Assembly (NCBI GenBank): GCA_017399905.1
Contig: JAFQAR010000043.1
Coordinates: 151,283-215,282 of the forward strand
Source: Bacteroidales bacterium
GTDB taxonomy: Bacteria; Bacteroidota; Bacteroidia; Bacteroidales; UBA932
DNA: 64,000 nucleotides
Direction of reading: 5' to 3'
Position numbers and translations under genes: made by a program. Shown piece after piece: positions 14,990 to 24,680 of this stretch. Each line of letters opens with the position of its first letter. Positions within the stretch are counted from its first letter, which is position 1. Under the pieces are notes generated by a model. It was not told where the DNA came from and did no database searches. It worked only from the letters and a program-made list of their open reading frames with translations.

Positions 14990-17740
14990 ATGATACTGAA
15001 ATTTAGGAATATTCTCACAGCAGCAGCCATCATAGCGATGGCTGCCGGCTGTACCCCTTCGACACCAGAGCCGGAGGAGACGGTATCTCAGAAGATTACG
15101 GCCAGCGTTGTCGATAATGGCGGCGTGGCGGGCCAGTGGTCGACAAGCGACCAGATCGGTGTCTATACCGACAAGTCGGAGAAGAACGTGAAGTACACTA
15201 ACACTGCGACCAAGAACGCCGCTTCAGCAAGCTTCAAGGCTTCGACCGAGGTGAAGGGCAATCCTCAGTATGCGTACTACCCTTACAGCAGCGCAAATTC
15301 GTCTAAGGCTGCAACAGGCCTTGCAGGCACCCTGCCTCAGGAGCAGGTGATGACCGCAGCAGGCGTATATCCATACGATTACCGCTATGGCGTGCAGACC
15401 GGCACCGATTCTGACGAGAACGCAGTCTTCGAGTTCCACAGCATGTTCGCGACCGTATGCATCAATGTGGATGCTGCCGGAACCGTACTTGCCGGACAGG
15501 CTCTTGAGAGCGTGAGCGTGAAGGTGAGCCGTCAGGGTACGGATGTCCCTGTTGCCGGTTCGTTCACATTCAGCGCGGCTGACGGTTCGTACACATACAC
15601 CAGCGCAAGCGCATCAAGCAGCGTGACCGCTTCATGGGCAGCTGCAAAGACCCTTACAGGCGTGACAGCGTTCTATGCAACGATGTTCCCTACCTTGGAG
15701 GCCGGCGACGTGATGACGTTCGAGATGAACACCGAGGCCGGAAAGGCGACAGTCAATGTTACCGTATCAAAGTCCTTCGATCCTGAGGGATTCTATACAT
15801 TCGAGGTGAAGGCCGCAGAGGGCGAGATCAGCGTTCCTGAGGTTCCTGCAGTCGCTCCTGAGCTTTTCAGCATGAAGTTCACCGTGGCCCAGAACCCTGG
15901 CAAGATCCTCGGACGCAAGCTCACATACAGCTCATCAGCAACGACTTACACCACAAGGAAAGAGGAGGTCTGCACCGTTGATGCGGACAAGCGCACAGTG
16001 AGCCTCTACCTCCCTTACTTCAACAACCGCACTCTCGTGCCTGTATTCGAGATTTCCGAGGGCGCGACGATGACTGTCGGCGGCAATGTGGTCGTAAGCG
16101 GACAGACAGCTGTGGATTTCGCGGCAAACAAGGAAATCACCGTCACCAACAGCAAGGGCGAGACAGCTGTATATACCGTCAACTTCACCAACACCGGTCT
16201 TCCTGTAGTGGTCGTAAACCAGCAGACAGGAGTGGTGACATCGGCAAGCGGCGACACCCAGAAGGGCAGCGCAGCATGGTACAAGGCGACAGGCGCGGCT
16301 TGGCAGCCGAAGGACAGCGACTGGCTGATGACCGAGGGCGTGGACAACTTCATGGTGTACAACGCCGATGGTACTTCTGCCGTGACCGACAAGGGCGGCG
16401 CGACCGTCAATGAGCCTCTGGATGCTTCGACCCGCGTACGCGGAAACGTGAGCCAGCAGATGCCTAAGAAGCCTTTCGCGGTGAAGCTTGACAAGAAGTC
16501 GGGCGTTCTCGGAATGGCCCCTCACAAGCGTTGGGTGCTCCTCGCAAACTGGAGCGACCGTACGCTGATGCGTAACGCGGTGGCATACGACATCGCCGAG
16601 ATCTTCCGCAACACGTTCACCGACGGCATCGCATGGAGCCCGTCAGGACAGTTCGTGGAGCTCGTTTACAACGGTGTGCATGTCGGAAACTACTACCTCT
16701 GCGAGCAGGTGAAGATCGACGCAGGCCGTCTTGATATCGCGGATCCATACGACGTGGATGACGCATATTCAGGCAATCCTGCCGACTACGGCTACCTCCT
16801 CGAGTGCGACGACGCATACGACGAGACCGTGAAGTTCATCACGAAGACATACATTCCGTTCATGTTCAAGGATGACGCTGACGCAGGCGGAAACATGCTC
16901 GCTTATGCAAAGGAGATCGTGAACGGCATCGACGACAATCTCTACAACGGCAAGTGGGCTGATGCTTTCGCGAAGATGGACATGGCTTCATTCGTGGATT
17001 TCCTTCTCATTCAGGAGCTTATGATGAACGGAGAGCTCGGTTATCCTAAGAGCGTATATACTTACATCGACGGCGGAAAGCTCTACGCTGGCCCTATCTG
17101 GGACTTCGACTGGCAGACTATTCCGAACATTTCGGTGATCGAAAGCAACTACGACAATGCATACACCAACAACGGTGGCAAGGCATCATACAATTTCACA
17201 TACACCAAGTCAATGCTCGCTACTGCGACATTCAACCGCAAGAGCAGCGCACCTACATCGGTGAACAATGACGACAAGTCGTTCATGTGGTATCCGATGC
17301 TCGTGAAGAACGCAGACTTCACGGCTATGGCTGCAGAGCGCTGGGATGCCGTGAAGGGCATGATCGGAGCATATGCGGACACTCAGATTCCTGCAATGGC
17401 AGCAAAGATCAAGAAGTCCGAGGCAGAGAACTGGAGCATGTGGAAGCTTGAGTCAGGCAGCAGCGCAGCCCGCAGCAGATACAATACATACGGTATCGGA
17501 GGCGGCTTCAAGGGTGATGAGGCCATGACATTCGACAATGCTGTTTCGACTCTGTCGAAGAACCTCAACACACGTATCAGCGGCATGAGCTACGTTTCAA
17601 GCCAGACATGGCCAAGCGTAAGCGGTGTGCCTTCTTATAGCGGTTCATCGTCAGGCAGCGGTTCTGACAGCGGCTCAGGAAGTGGTTCCGGAAGCGGATC
17701 AGGCAGCGGCAACTGGTGGGGCAGCTGGTGGCCTTGGTAA
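14990..17740 (+). CDS. CotH kinase-like lipoprotein 2
   Basis: 916 residues, lipoprotein signal IIAMAAGC. The fimbrillin-like N-terminal domain (VSQKITASVVDNGG, YAYYPYSSANSSKAATGLAG, DYRYGVQTGTDSD) is not that of CotH 1 but nearly that of the EEP proteins at 21206-24631 on the other strand, while the DUF5018-like middle and the CotH domain (GPIWDFDWQT, about 702) match CotH 1 very closely, a clear domain mosaic. The C-terminus is an extended Ser-Gly run (17641-17715) ending NWWGSWWPW. GC and codon use are richer in G+C than CotH 1. Secreted kinase-like role as for CotH 1; substrate unknown. Confidence 0.85.
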   Translation: MILKFRNILTAAAIIAMAAGCTPSTPEPEETVSQKITASVVDNGGVAGQWSTSDQIGVYTDKSEKNVKYTNTATKNAASASFKASTEVKGNPQYAYYPYSSANSSKAATGLAGTLPQEQVMTAAGVYPYDYRYGVQTGTDSDENAVFEFHSMFATVCINVDAAGTVLAGQALESVSVKVSRQGTDVPVAGSFTFSAADGSYTYTSASASSSVTASWAAAKTLTGVTAFYATMFPTLEAGDVMTFEMNTEAGKATVNVTVSKSFDPEGFYTFEVKAAEGEISVPEVPAVAPELFSMKFTVAQNPGKILGRKLTYSSSATTYTTRKEEVCTVDADKRTVSLYLPYFNNRTLVPVFEISEGATMTVGGNVVVSGQTAVDFAANKEITVTNSKGETAVYTVNFTNTGLPVVVVNQQTGVVTSASGDTQKGSAAWYKATGAAWQPKDSDWLMTEGVDNFMVYNADGTSAVTDKGGATVNEPLDASTRVRGNVSQQMPKKPFAVKLDKKSGVLGMAPHKRWVLLANWSDRTLMRNAVAYDIAEIFRNTFTDGIAWSPSGQFVELVYNGVHVGNYYLCEQVKIDAGRLDIADPYDVDDAYSGNPADYGYLLECDDAYDETVKFITKTYIPFMFKDDADAGGNMLAYAKEIVNGIDDNLYNGKWADAFAKMDMASFVDFLLIQELMMNGELGYPKSVYTYIDGGKLYAGPIWDFDWQTIPNISVIESNYDNAYTNNGGKASYNFTYTKSMLATATFNRKSSAPTSVNNDDKSFMWYPMLVKNADFTAMAAERWDAVKGMIGAYADTQIPAMAAKIKKSEAENWSMWKLESGSSAARSRYNTYGIGGGFKGDEAMTFDNAVSTLSKNLNTRISGMSYVSSQTWPSVSGVPSYSGSSSGSGSDSGSGSGSGSGSGSGNWWGSWWPW

Positions 17741-17753
17741 TATAATATATCCC

Positions 17754-17775
17754 CGGGTACACTTTTCCCGTTTTT
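17754..17775 (+). terminator. Possible weak terminator after CotH 2
   Basis: CGGG (17754-17757) and CCCG (17767-17770) followed by TTTTT (17771-17775). Short stem, so probably partial; it precedes the internal peptide gene P2. Confidence 0.35.
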
Positions 17776-17802
17776 GAATTGTGTTTAACTAACGAATATA
17801 TA

Positions 17803-17946
17803 ATGAAAGTGAATTTTATCAATGGAAAAGCAGCTGACGTGAGATATGAGTCACCTGCAGCAGAAGCGATCGTAATCGAATCGGAGGGCGTGCTCTGCGC
17901 GAGCGGCCAGAACGAGGAGTGGAACGAAGAGACCCTTGGACAGTAA
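17803..17946 (+). CDS. Short CAS-motif peptide P2
   Basis: 47 residues: MKVNFINGKAADVRYESPAA, then EAIVIESEGVLCAS, then the tail GQNEEWNEETLGQ. It shares with P1, P3 and P4 the YxxP element, the acidic (V/I)ExEG and the CAS, whereas the tail after CAS is unique. It lies 62 nt after CotH 2 and 29 nt before CotH 3, so each peptide gene of the island stands immediately ahead of a lipoprotein gene. It has no signal peptide. Function unknown; a regulatory, processed or substrate peptide is possible. Confidence 0.65.
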   Translation: MKVNFINGKAADVRYESPAAEAIVIESEGVLCASGQNEEWNEETLGQ

Positions 17947-17975
17947 CGATGTGTAACCTTAAATGAATCAATGAA

Positions 17976-20762
17976 ATGAAGAAGATATGTTCATTCGCGG
18001 TTGCTGCCGTTGCGATGATGGCTGCCGCATCATGTGCCCATGAGGAGTTCGACGATTTCCAGCCGGAAGGAGGCAAGGTTACCTTCACGGCGACAATAGG
18101 AGCGGACGACGCCGACACTAAGGCGGAGCTTGGCACAAGCGAAAACGGGAAGCCGCAGACCATGTGGACTGCAGGCGATATGATCACCGTCCACAACGGC
18201 GACAAGGGCTATGTGTTCGCGACGGACGATGCGGGCAAATCAGCCGAATTCACATACAACGGCAACGATTTCACTGCGGATAAGGGCGTGGTTGCGGTTT
18301 ATCCTGCAGGAGATCATGATGCCGAGATCAAGGAGAAGGACGGAAAGACTACGATTACCGTGAACACGACCGTGCCTTCGGTTCAGACAGCGACAGCGGA
18401 CTCATATGACCCTGCTGCAGCCGTTTCAGTGGCATATTCGACCGACGACCATCTGCGCTTCAAGAACGCTACAGCGATGCTGAAGTTCACTGTAGGCACA
18501 GAGAACATCAAGAGCGTCGTGTTCGAGGGTCTCGACGGTGAGGCAGTGAGCGGTGATATGGAAGTGGAGATGAAGGCTGACGGCAGTCTCAAGGAGGTCG
18601 CTGCGACCCCTCACGATCAGAGCAGCTTTGCTGTGGAGCTCGTTGCTCCGGAAGGAGAGATGCTCCAGAAGGGTGTGACATATTATGTCGCCATCACCCC
18701 GCAGACCTTCGAGAAGGGATTCAATGTTTCTTTCCGTTTTGTAACGGACGGAATCAAGTATCCGGCTTTTGAGTATGCTGTAGAGCGCACTATCGACAGG
18801 AACGTGATTCTGAACCTTGGTGAACTGAAGTTCGACCTTACTGAGCTTCAGCTTTTGAATGTCGAGCCTGAGCTTGGCAGCTTCAAGTTTACCGTGGCGA
18901 ACAATCCGGGAAAGATCCTTCCGAAAAAGCTCGGATATAAGGCTGGATCAAACGGTTTCATGGGTTTGGGTGCTACTGCAAGCGTGCCGACATTGAAAGA
19001 GACTGTGGATGAAGAGGAATGTGCTGTCGACCAGACAAACAGGAAGATTTCCCTCTATCTGCCTTATCTCAACGACCGCAGGCTCGTGCCGACATTCGAG
19101 ATTCCTGCGGGAACCGTGCTCATGTGCAACGGAAGGGTTGTGGAGAGCGATGTCACCAAGGTCGACTTCACAGGCAATCCTCAGGTTGTCGTAAGAAACG
19201 GCGCAGGTACGGAGCTCGTCTTCGATGTGGAATTCACCAACACAGGACTTCCGGTGGTGGTAGTGAACCAGAAGACCGGACTTGTAACTTCTACGAGTGA
19301 TGACACCGAGAAGGGCAGCAAGATATGGTACGAGGCTACTGGTGCCGGATGGCAGCCTAAGGACAGCGATTGGGCCATGACGGAAGGAGACGACAATTTC
19401 ATGATATACAACGCCGACGGAACATCGGCTCTGACCGACAAGAACGGGGCGATCGTCAATGAACCTCTTCTCGCTTCGACCCGCATACGCGGCAACGTCA
19501 GCCAGCAGATGCCGAAGAAGCCGTTCGCGGTAAAGCTCGACAAGAAGTCGGGAGTGCTCGGTATGCCTGCGCACAAGCGCTGGGTGCTCCTCGCAAACTG
19601 GAACGACCGTACGTTGATGCGTAATGCGATCGCTTACGACATAGCGAAGATTTTCCAGGACACATTCAAGGATGCTGTCTATGCCGATGGAACATCCGCT
19701 GCCGGAATGGCGTGGAATCCGTCAGGACAGTTTGTGGAACTCGTTTACAATGGCGTATATGTAGGCAATTATTATCTCTGCGAGCAGATCAAGATCGACG
19801 GCAACAGGCTTGACATCGCTGAGCCGCTTGATGTGGATGAGAATCCTTACGACGGAGATCCGGCTAAGTTCGGCTATCTCTTCGAGAGTGACGACAACTA
19901 TGACGAGCTCACGAAGTTCCTTACCAAGTCCTATATTCCTTTCCTTTTCAAGGATGATGGTGATGAAGGCGGAAACATGCTTAACTATGCGAAGGGCATC
20001 ATCAACGGTATAGAGGACAATCTCTATGCAGGCAGCTGGTCGGCGGCGTATAATTCGATGGACCTCGCTTCGTTCGTTGACTTCCTGCTCATCCAGGAGG
20101 TGATGATGAACGGTGAGCTTGCCAATCCGAAGAGCTGCTACAGCTATATTCCGAACACCGAAAAGAACGGTGTGCTCGACCAGAAGCTCTATGCCGGCCC
20201 TATCTGGGACTTCGACTGGCAGACGATTCCTAACATTTCCGTGATAAACAGCACATATGACAATATGTACACCGATAACGGTGGAAAGGCCTCGTATGAG
20301 TTCAACTATACAGAATCCATGCTCCAGTATGGTGACTTTGAGCACAGCAGCAGCGAACCGACGGCGAAGAACGAGGATGACAAGCCATATATGTGGTATC
20401 CTCTTCTTGTACAGAGTCAGGAATTCAAGGACATGGCTGCACAGCGCTGGAACGCCGTGAAGGGACTGATTTCTTCATATGCCGATGTCCAGATCCCTGC
20501 GATGGCCGAAAAGATCAGGAAGTCGGAGGAGGAGAACTGGAAGATATGGTATCTTGATTCAGGAAGTAATGCAGCAAGCCGCAGATATAGTACCTTCAAT
20601 GTCGGAGGCGGATTCAAGGGCGACGAGGCGATGTCGTTCGATGATGCGGTTACGACAATGAGGTCAAACCTCAAGATACGAATCAGCGGAATGGACTATG
20701 TTTCCAACAAGAACTGGCCGAAAGTCAGCGGAGCACCGACCCTTCAGGCTACAGAAAATTAA
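17976..20762 (+). CDS. CotH kinase-like lipoprotein 3
   Basis: 928 residues, lipoprotein signal MMAAASC. The N-terminal domain (VTFTATIGADDADTKAEL, MWTAGDMITVHNG, ATAMLKFTVGTENIKSVVF) is fimbrillin-like but of a third type, unlike CotH 1 and 2. The DUF5018-like middle (SFKFTVANNPGKILPKKL) and CotH domain (TRIRGNVSQQMPKKPFAVKL, AHKRWVLLANWNDRTLMRN, GPIWDFDWQT at about 743) follow the common pattern, with an insertion at about 565 (DAVYADGTSAAG). No Trp-rich tail; it ends SGAPTLQATEN. Last gene of the left operon; its stop codon is the first base of a duplicated 3' module with a terminator. Confidence 0.85.
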   Translation: MKKICSFAVAAVAMMAAASCAHEEFDDFQPEGGKVTFTATIGADDADTKAELGTSENGKPQTMWTAGDMITVHNGDKGYVFATDDAGKSAEFTYNGNDFTADKGVVAVYPAGDHDAEIKEKDGKTTITVNTTVPSVQTATADSYDPAAAVSVAYSTDDHLRFKNATAMLKFTVGTENIKSVVFEGLDGEAVSGDMEVEMKADGSLKEVAATPHDQSSFAVELVAPEGEMLQKGVTYYVAITPQTFEKGFNVSFRFVTDGIKYPAFEYAVERTIDRNVILNLGELKFDLTELQLLNVEPELGSFKFTVANNPGKILPKKLGYKAGSNGFMGLGATASVPTLKETVDEEECAVDQTNRKISLYLPYLNDRRLVPTFEIPAGTVLMCNGRVVESDVTKVDFTGNPQVVVRNGAGTELVFDVEFTNTGLPVVVVNQKTGLVTSTSDDTEKGSKIWYEATGAGWQPKDSDWAMTEGDDNFMIYNADGTSALTDKNGAIVNEPLLASTRIRGNVSQQMPKKPFAVKLDKKSGVLGMPAHKRWVLLANWNDRTLMRNAIAYDIAKIFQDTFKDAVYADGTSAAGMAWNPSGQFVELVYNGVYVGNYYLCEQIKIDGNRLDIAEPLDVDENPYDGDPAKFGYLFESDDNYDELTKFLTKSYIPFLFKDDGDEGGNMLNYAKGIINGIEDNLYAGSWSAAYNSMDLASFVDFLLIQEVMMNGELANPKSCYSYIPNTEKNGVLDQKLYAGPIWDFDWQTIPNISVINSTYDNMYTDNGGKASYEFNYTESMLQYGDFEHSSSEPTAKNEDDKPYMWYPLLVQSQEFKDMAAQRWNAVKGLISSYADVQIPAMAEKIRKSEEENWKIWYLDSGSNAASRRYSTFNVGGGFKGDEAMSFDDAVTTMRSNLKIRISGMDYVSNKNWPKVSGAPTLQATEN

Positions 20763-20922
20763 CGATCCTCAAGATCAATAAACTATGAAAAACTGTTAAG
20801 TCCCCTTGAACTATGAAAACTTCTTGATATTTGATGGTTAACCTAAGTTTAAACACTTGATGCTTAATCTCAACGGATTTAACAGTACAGCCCCGCAACT
20901 CTCCCGAGTGCGGGGCTGATTT
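20761..20922 (+). repeat. Operon 3' module with terminator (copy 1)
   Basis: The 160 bp after the CotH 3 stop recur inverted at 39183-39341 with few differences. It ends in the terminator CAGCCCCGCA (20888-20897) / TGCGGGGCTG (20909-20918) followed by ATTTTAT. At the other copy the module follows a leftover EEP C-terminus, so the same tail serves both kinds of gene. Confidence 0.8.
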
Positions 20923-20974
20923 TATAGTAAACCAGCTACAGTTCATAGTACGCCACGTTCTTTCCGGGACGCCA

Positions 20975-21090
20975 CACCTGGTAGCTAACCTTCTGATTCA
21001 CAGAACTTTGCTGGTTATCGCGTGCTCCCCTTTGACGGCACGCATATTATGTTATTTGTCTGAGAATCAGGGGTTTAAGGGCCAGGAGCT
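20975..21090 (-). repeat. Partial copy of hairpin repeat (copy C)
   Basis: Between the two facing terminators lies GCGTGCTCCCCTTTGACGGC with its ACGCAC partner, preceded by CTGATTCACAGAACTTTGCTGG and followed by CTGAGAATCAG, all modules of the repeat at 2455-3006. Diverged and incomplete. No gene between 20763 and 21205. Confidence 0.6.
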
Positions 21091-21094
21091 TACT

Positions 21095-21131
21095 AAAAAC
21101 CAGCCCTGCGGTCGGGAGACGGCAGGGCTGG
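21095..21131 (-). terminator. Terminator of right convergent operon
   Basis: On the minus strand CCAGCCCTGC (21131-21122) pairs with GCAGGGCTGG (21109-21100), then TTTTTAG. It is 75 bp after the stop of the last EEP gene. Confidence 0.8.
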
Positions 21132-21205
21132 AGTTGTTAACCATTAAAGTAATCCCAGTTTCAGTTCAGGTTTTCAAACCGTTATAGTGGGGATTAACAT
21201 TATTC

Positions 21206-22951
21206 TTACTTTGTGTATGAGAACTCTACTACGATCGGCCAGTGGTCTGCAAGACCCTGGTATGCCGAGTCGCGGAGGTAACCGTTGGCGCTGATCTGTA
21301 CAGCTGCATCAGGGTTGTTGATGTAGATGATCTTGTCAACTACCTCACCCTTCTGTGAAGAACAGATGATGTCTGTATCTGATGTACCTGTAGCATCCTC
21401 CACTACGAGAGAGTTAGACGGATATGTTGGGTATACGCCGTCCCACATGAAGTCAACCCAAGGGTCGTTCACCTCAAGGTCGCTGTCAAGCACGCCCCAG
21501 AAGTAGGTCTGGAAGTCGTGACGTGTGTAACGGCAGTTGGTGTCGCCCATGAAGATGATAGGACGGTTGTTGCCACGGATGCTGTTGATGTACTGAGCCA
21601 CCTGCTTGAGCTGAGCGTGCTGAGCGTTGATGTGGCCGCTTCCTGACGAGCTGTAGGTGTTCATATGGGTGATGATCACGTCGATCTCAGTGCCGTCTGC
21701 GAGAGCTACGACATAGTGACGGAAGCCCTTCTTGATGCAGGTGTTGGCGCCTGATGTGATTCCGCCGTAGTCTGATGTGAACTCGACGATGTTCTCATTG
21801 CTGAACGAGCATGTAGAGTTGTTTGCAGCGAAGCCGAGGCCGTCTGTATTGTTCGATGAAATCGATGAAACAGAGCCCCTGTATGTGCCGAAAGAATATC
21901 CTCCGAGAGCGCTTGTAAGCTCTGTATGGTATGCGAAATCCTCCGAGAAACCTACGAAGTCCCATGTGTCGGCTGCAATAGCGGAGCTGATGGTCTTTGT
22001 GCCGTCAGAACCTGGGCCGTCACCGTTGATTGTGAAGAACGAGATCTTCTTTGGAAGACCGTCAACGTTGTATGTCGCAGCAGTGAATGTGCCCGCAACG
22101 GCTGGAGTCTCAGGCTCAACCGGTGTCTCAGGCTCCTCCGGAGTCTCCGGCTCTTCAGGCTGCTCAGGCTCAACAACCTCAGCCTCAGGAAGCTGAACGC
22201 TCACCTCGTAGTATCCGCCGGCAGCAACATCACCGCTCACTGTGAGTTCTGCAGTCGCCTCAGCATCAGCCGAATAAGCCGTAACGGCAACGACGTCGCC
22301 AGCCTTCACCGTCGGGAAGATCACGGCCTTGCCGGTAGTGGTGAACTCGGCATATGTGGTGTAGCCTTCATATGTATATGAACCGTCAGCCGCGCTGAAA
22401 GCGAACGAACCCACTACAGGGACATCTGTTCCCTCGCGTGTAACCTTTACCTTCATGCTCACGATCTCCTGGCCCTCGAGTGCGCTGCCTGCAGTCTCGA
22501 CAGAGAAAACGACGTCAGAGAAGATGCTGTGGAACTCGAACTCCACGTCGCCGTTTGAATTTGTGCCGGTCTGCACACCGTAGCGGTAGTTGGTTGCGCC
22601 CGCAGTCTGATCCTGCGCAAGCGAACCCTTGAGACCTGTCGCGTTGTTTGAAGAATTGCTGCTTGAATAAGGATAATAGGCATACTGCGGAGCACCTGTC
22701 ACCTCTGTAGAAGCGGTGAATGTCACGCTTGTGCCAGCCGATGAAGTTGTGTACTTCACGTTCTTCTCTGATGCATCGGTATATACACCGACAACATCAC
22801 TCTTTGCCCAAGCGGCGCCTGAACCGTTGTCAACTACTGAAGCAGTAATCTGCTGTGACACAGTCTCCTCCACCTCAGGCTGCGAATTAGAGCAACCAAA
22901 GCTGATGAATATCATTGCTGCAAATGCAGCTGAAAGAAATTTTCTTTTCAT
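21206..22951 (-). CDS. EEP-domain lipoprotein 1
   Basis: 581 residues. Lipoprotein signal FISFGC, then a fimbrillin-like domain (residues 30-255; VSQQITASVVDNGSGAAW, YAYYPYSSSNSSNNATGLKG), a Pro-Glu linker of PEEPET units (about 256-290), and an endonuclease/exonuclease/phosphatase domain: TYNVDG (about 292), GFSEDF (about 331), THMNTY (about 427), GDTNCR (about 467), SDTDI (about 523), ADHWP (about 567). These are the Asn, Glu, His, GDxN and DH positions of metal-dependent phosphoesterases. Substrates in the superfamily range from DNA to sphingomyelin and inositol phosphates; not known here. The enzyme half is almost identical to that of EEP 3, the N-terminal half to EEP 2. Last gene of the right operon. 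Confidence 0.85.
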   Translation of the reverse strand: MKRKFLSAAFAAMIFISFGCSNSQPEVEETVSQQITASVVDNGSGAAWAKSDVVGVYTDASEKNVKYTTSSAGTSVTFTASTEVTGAPQYAYYPYSSSNSSNNATGLKGSLAQDQTAGATNYRYGVQTGTNSNGDVEFEFHSIFSDVVFSVETAGSALEGQEIVSMKVKVTREGTDVPVVGSFAFSAADGSYTYEGYTTYAEFTTTGKAVIFPTVKAGDVVAVTAYSADAEATAELTVSGDVAAGGYYEVSVQLPEAEVVEPEQPEEPETPEEPETPVEPETPAVAGTFTAATYNVDGLPKKISFFTINGDGPGSDGTKTISSAIAADTWDFVGFSEDFAYHTELTSALGGYSFGTYRGSVSSISSNNTDGLGFAANNSTCSFSNENIVEFTSDYGGITSGANTCIKKGFRHYVVALADGTEIDVIITHMNTYSSSGSGHINAQHAQLKQVAQYINSIRGNNRPIIFMGDTNCRYTRHDFQTYFWGVLDSDLEVNDPWVDFMWDGVYPTYPSNSLVVEDATGTSDTDIICSSQKGEVVDKIIYINNPDAAVQISANGYLRDSAYQGLADHWPIVVEFSYTK

Positions 22952-22966
22952 GGTATCTTAAGTGTA

Positions 22967-24631
22967 TTAAAGTGTTCTGGTATATGTGAACTCGATCACG
23001 ATAGGCATATGGTCTGAAAGACCGCTGTAGTCCATGTCGCGGAGGTAGCCGTTTGCCTTGATCTGGGTGTCGGCGTTCGCGTCGTTGATGTAGATGACCT
23101 TGTCCACGACCTCACCGTGCTGGGTGTCCTCGCATACGATGTCGGTGTCAGGGTTTGTGCCTGTAGCGTCGCTGACCATCAGTGATTTCGACGGATATTC
23201 AGGATATACGCCGTCCCACATGTAGTCTACCCAAGGGTCGTTGATCGTGATGCCCTCGGCGCGGATGATGCTCCAGAAATATGTCTCGAAGTCATGACGG
23301 GTGTAGCGGCAGTTGGTGTCGCCCATGAAGATGACAGGGCGGCCGTTGCGGTGGTTGGCGATCCATGTAGCCACCTCCCTGAGCTGCTTGTGCTGGCAGT
23401 CAAGGTGCTTCTGAGTGTCGTATGTGTTCATATGGGTGATGTACACGTCGATTTCAGTGCCGTCGGCGAGGGTCACGAGATAGTAGCGGAATCCCTTCGA
23501 TACAGGGGTGTTGGCTCCGGCGAAGATGCCGCCGTACTCGTAGTCATATGTGTCGATGTATTCGCCGCTGAGCGAGCATGTTGCCTTGAGTGCGCCGAAA
23601 TAGAGGCCGTCACCGAGAGTCTTCGACTTGCTTCCGAAAGCATATGTGCCGAGGTTCTTCGAATAGCCGCTGAAGCACTCGCTGAAATGGAAGAAGTCCC
23701 ATCCGTCGTTTGTTATCATGGTTCCGATGTTTCCGTCCGACGAACCCTTGATGTTGTATGTAGCACATGTGAATGTACCTGTAACTGTCTCAGGCTCAAC
23801 CGGTGTTTCAGGCTCCTCAGGAGTCTCCGGCTCTTCCGGCTGCTCTGGCTCTACAACCTCGCCCTCAGGAAGCTGTACGCTCACCTGGTAGTATCCGCCT
23901 GCCTCGACAGTACCTGCAGCGAACTCCGCAACAGCCTCGGCGTTTGCTGAATATGCCGTAACGGTCACGATGTCGCCTTCGGCAACGGTCGGGAAGATCA
24001 CAGCCTTGCCGGTAGTGGTGAACTCGCCGTATGTGGTCTGGCCCTCGTATGAATATGAGCCGTCAGCCGCGCTGAAAGTGAAGCCGCCGACAACAGGGAC
24101 AACGGTTCCGTCGCGGGTTACCTTCACGTTCATGCTCACGATCTCCTGGCCCTCGAGTGCGCTGCCTGCGGTCTCGACGGTGAAGTCAACGACAGCGAAG
24201 ATGCTGCGGAACTCGAAGGTAGCGTCACCGTTCGAATCCGAACCTGTCTGGACGCCGTAGCGGTAGTCAGGCGCAGATGCGGTCTGGTCCTGCGGGAGAG
24301 TGCCCTTCAGACCCGTAGCATTGCGTGATGCGTTGTCCGAGCTGTATGGGTAATATGCATACTGCGGAGCACCGCTCACCTCTACGGAAGCCTCGAATGT
24401 ACCCTTTGAAGAGCTTGTGCATGTGTATTTGACATTCTGCTCCGAAGCATCGGTGTAGATGCCGAGAGCGTCTGTCGAAGTCCATGCCGCGCCCGAGCCG
24501 TTGTCGACGAGGGATGCGGTGATCTTCTGGGACACGGTTTCTTCAACCTCCGGCTTCGAATTGGAACATCCGGTACTGAGGCCGATGCACGCTATCGCGG
24601 CAAATCCAGCAAGTAAATGAATTCTTTTCAT
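22967..24631 (-). CDS. EEP-domain lipoprotein 2
   Basis: 554 residues from the ATG at 24631, which starts the lipoprotein signal (MKRIHLLAGFAAIACIGLST then GC); an in-frame ATG at 24688 would add 19 hydrophilic residues and overlap EEP 3. Fimbrillin-like domain as in EEP 1 and CotH 2 (KITASLVDNGSGAAW), Pro-Glu linker (EPEQPEEPETPEEP), then the EEP domain with TYNIKG, FSECFSGY, THMNTY, GDTNCR, PDTDIVC and SDHMP. The domain is shorter at its start than in EEP 1 and 3 (the FITVNGDGPGS loop is missing), so substrate choice may differ. It follows EEP 3 by 49 nt and precedes EEP 1 by 15 nt. Confidence 0.85.
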   Translation of the reverse strand: MKRIHLLAGFAAIACIGLSTGCSNSKPEVEETVSQKITASLVDNGSGAAWTSTDALGIYTDASEQNVKYTCTSSSKGTFEASVEVSGAPQYAYYPYSSDNASRNATGLKGTLPQDQTASAPDYRYGVQTGSDSNGDATFEFRSIFAVVDFTVETAGSALEGQEIVSMNVKVTRDGTVVPVVGGFTFSAADGSYSYEGQTTYGEFTTTGKAVIFPTVAEGDIVTVTAYSANAEAVAEFAAGTVEAGGYYQVSVQLPEGEVVEPEQPEEPETPEEPETPVEPETVTGTFTCATYNIKGSSDGNIGTMITNDGWDFFHFSECFSGYSKNLGTYAFGSKSKTLGDGLYFGALKATCSLSGEYIDTYDYEYGGIFAGANTPVSKGFRYYLVTLADGTEIDVYITHMNTYDTQKHLDCQHKQLREVATWIANHRNGRPVIFMGDTNCRYTRHDFETYFWSIIRAEGITINDPWVDYMWDGVYPEYPSKSLMVSDATGTNPDTDIVCEDTQHGEVVDKVIYINDANADTQIKANGYLRDMDYSGLSDHMPIVIEFTYTRTL

Positions 24632-24680
24632 GGTAATGTGTGTTAAGTGGTTAAGATATAAATGTGTGTGTTGGTGTCGG

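Noticed and set aside
17641-17740. Slippage-prone repeat (phase variation) in the Ser-Gly tail of CotH 2
   Set aside because: The codons vary (TCA, AGC, GGT, GGA), so there is no pure DNA repeat long enough for frequent slippage.
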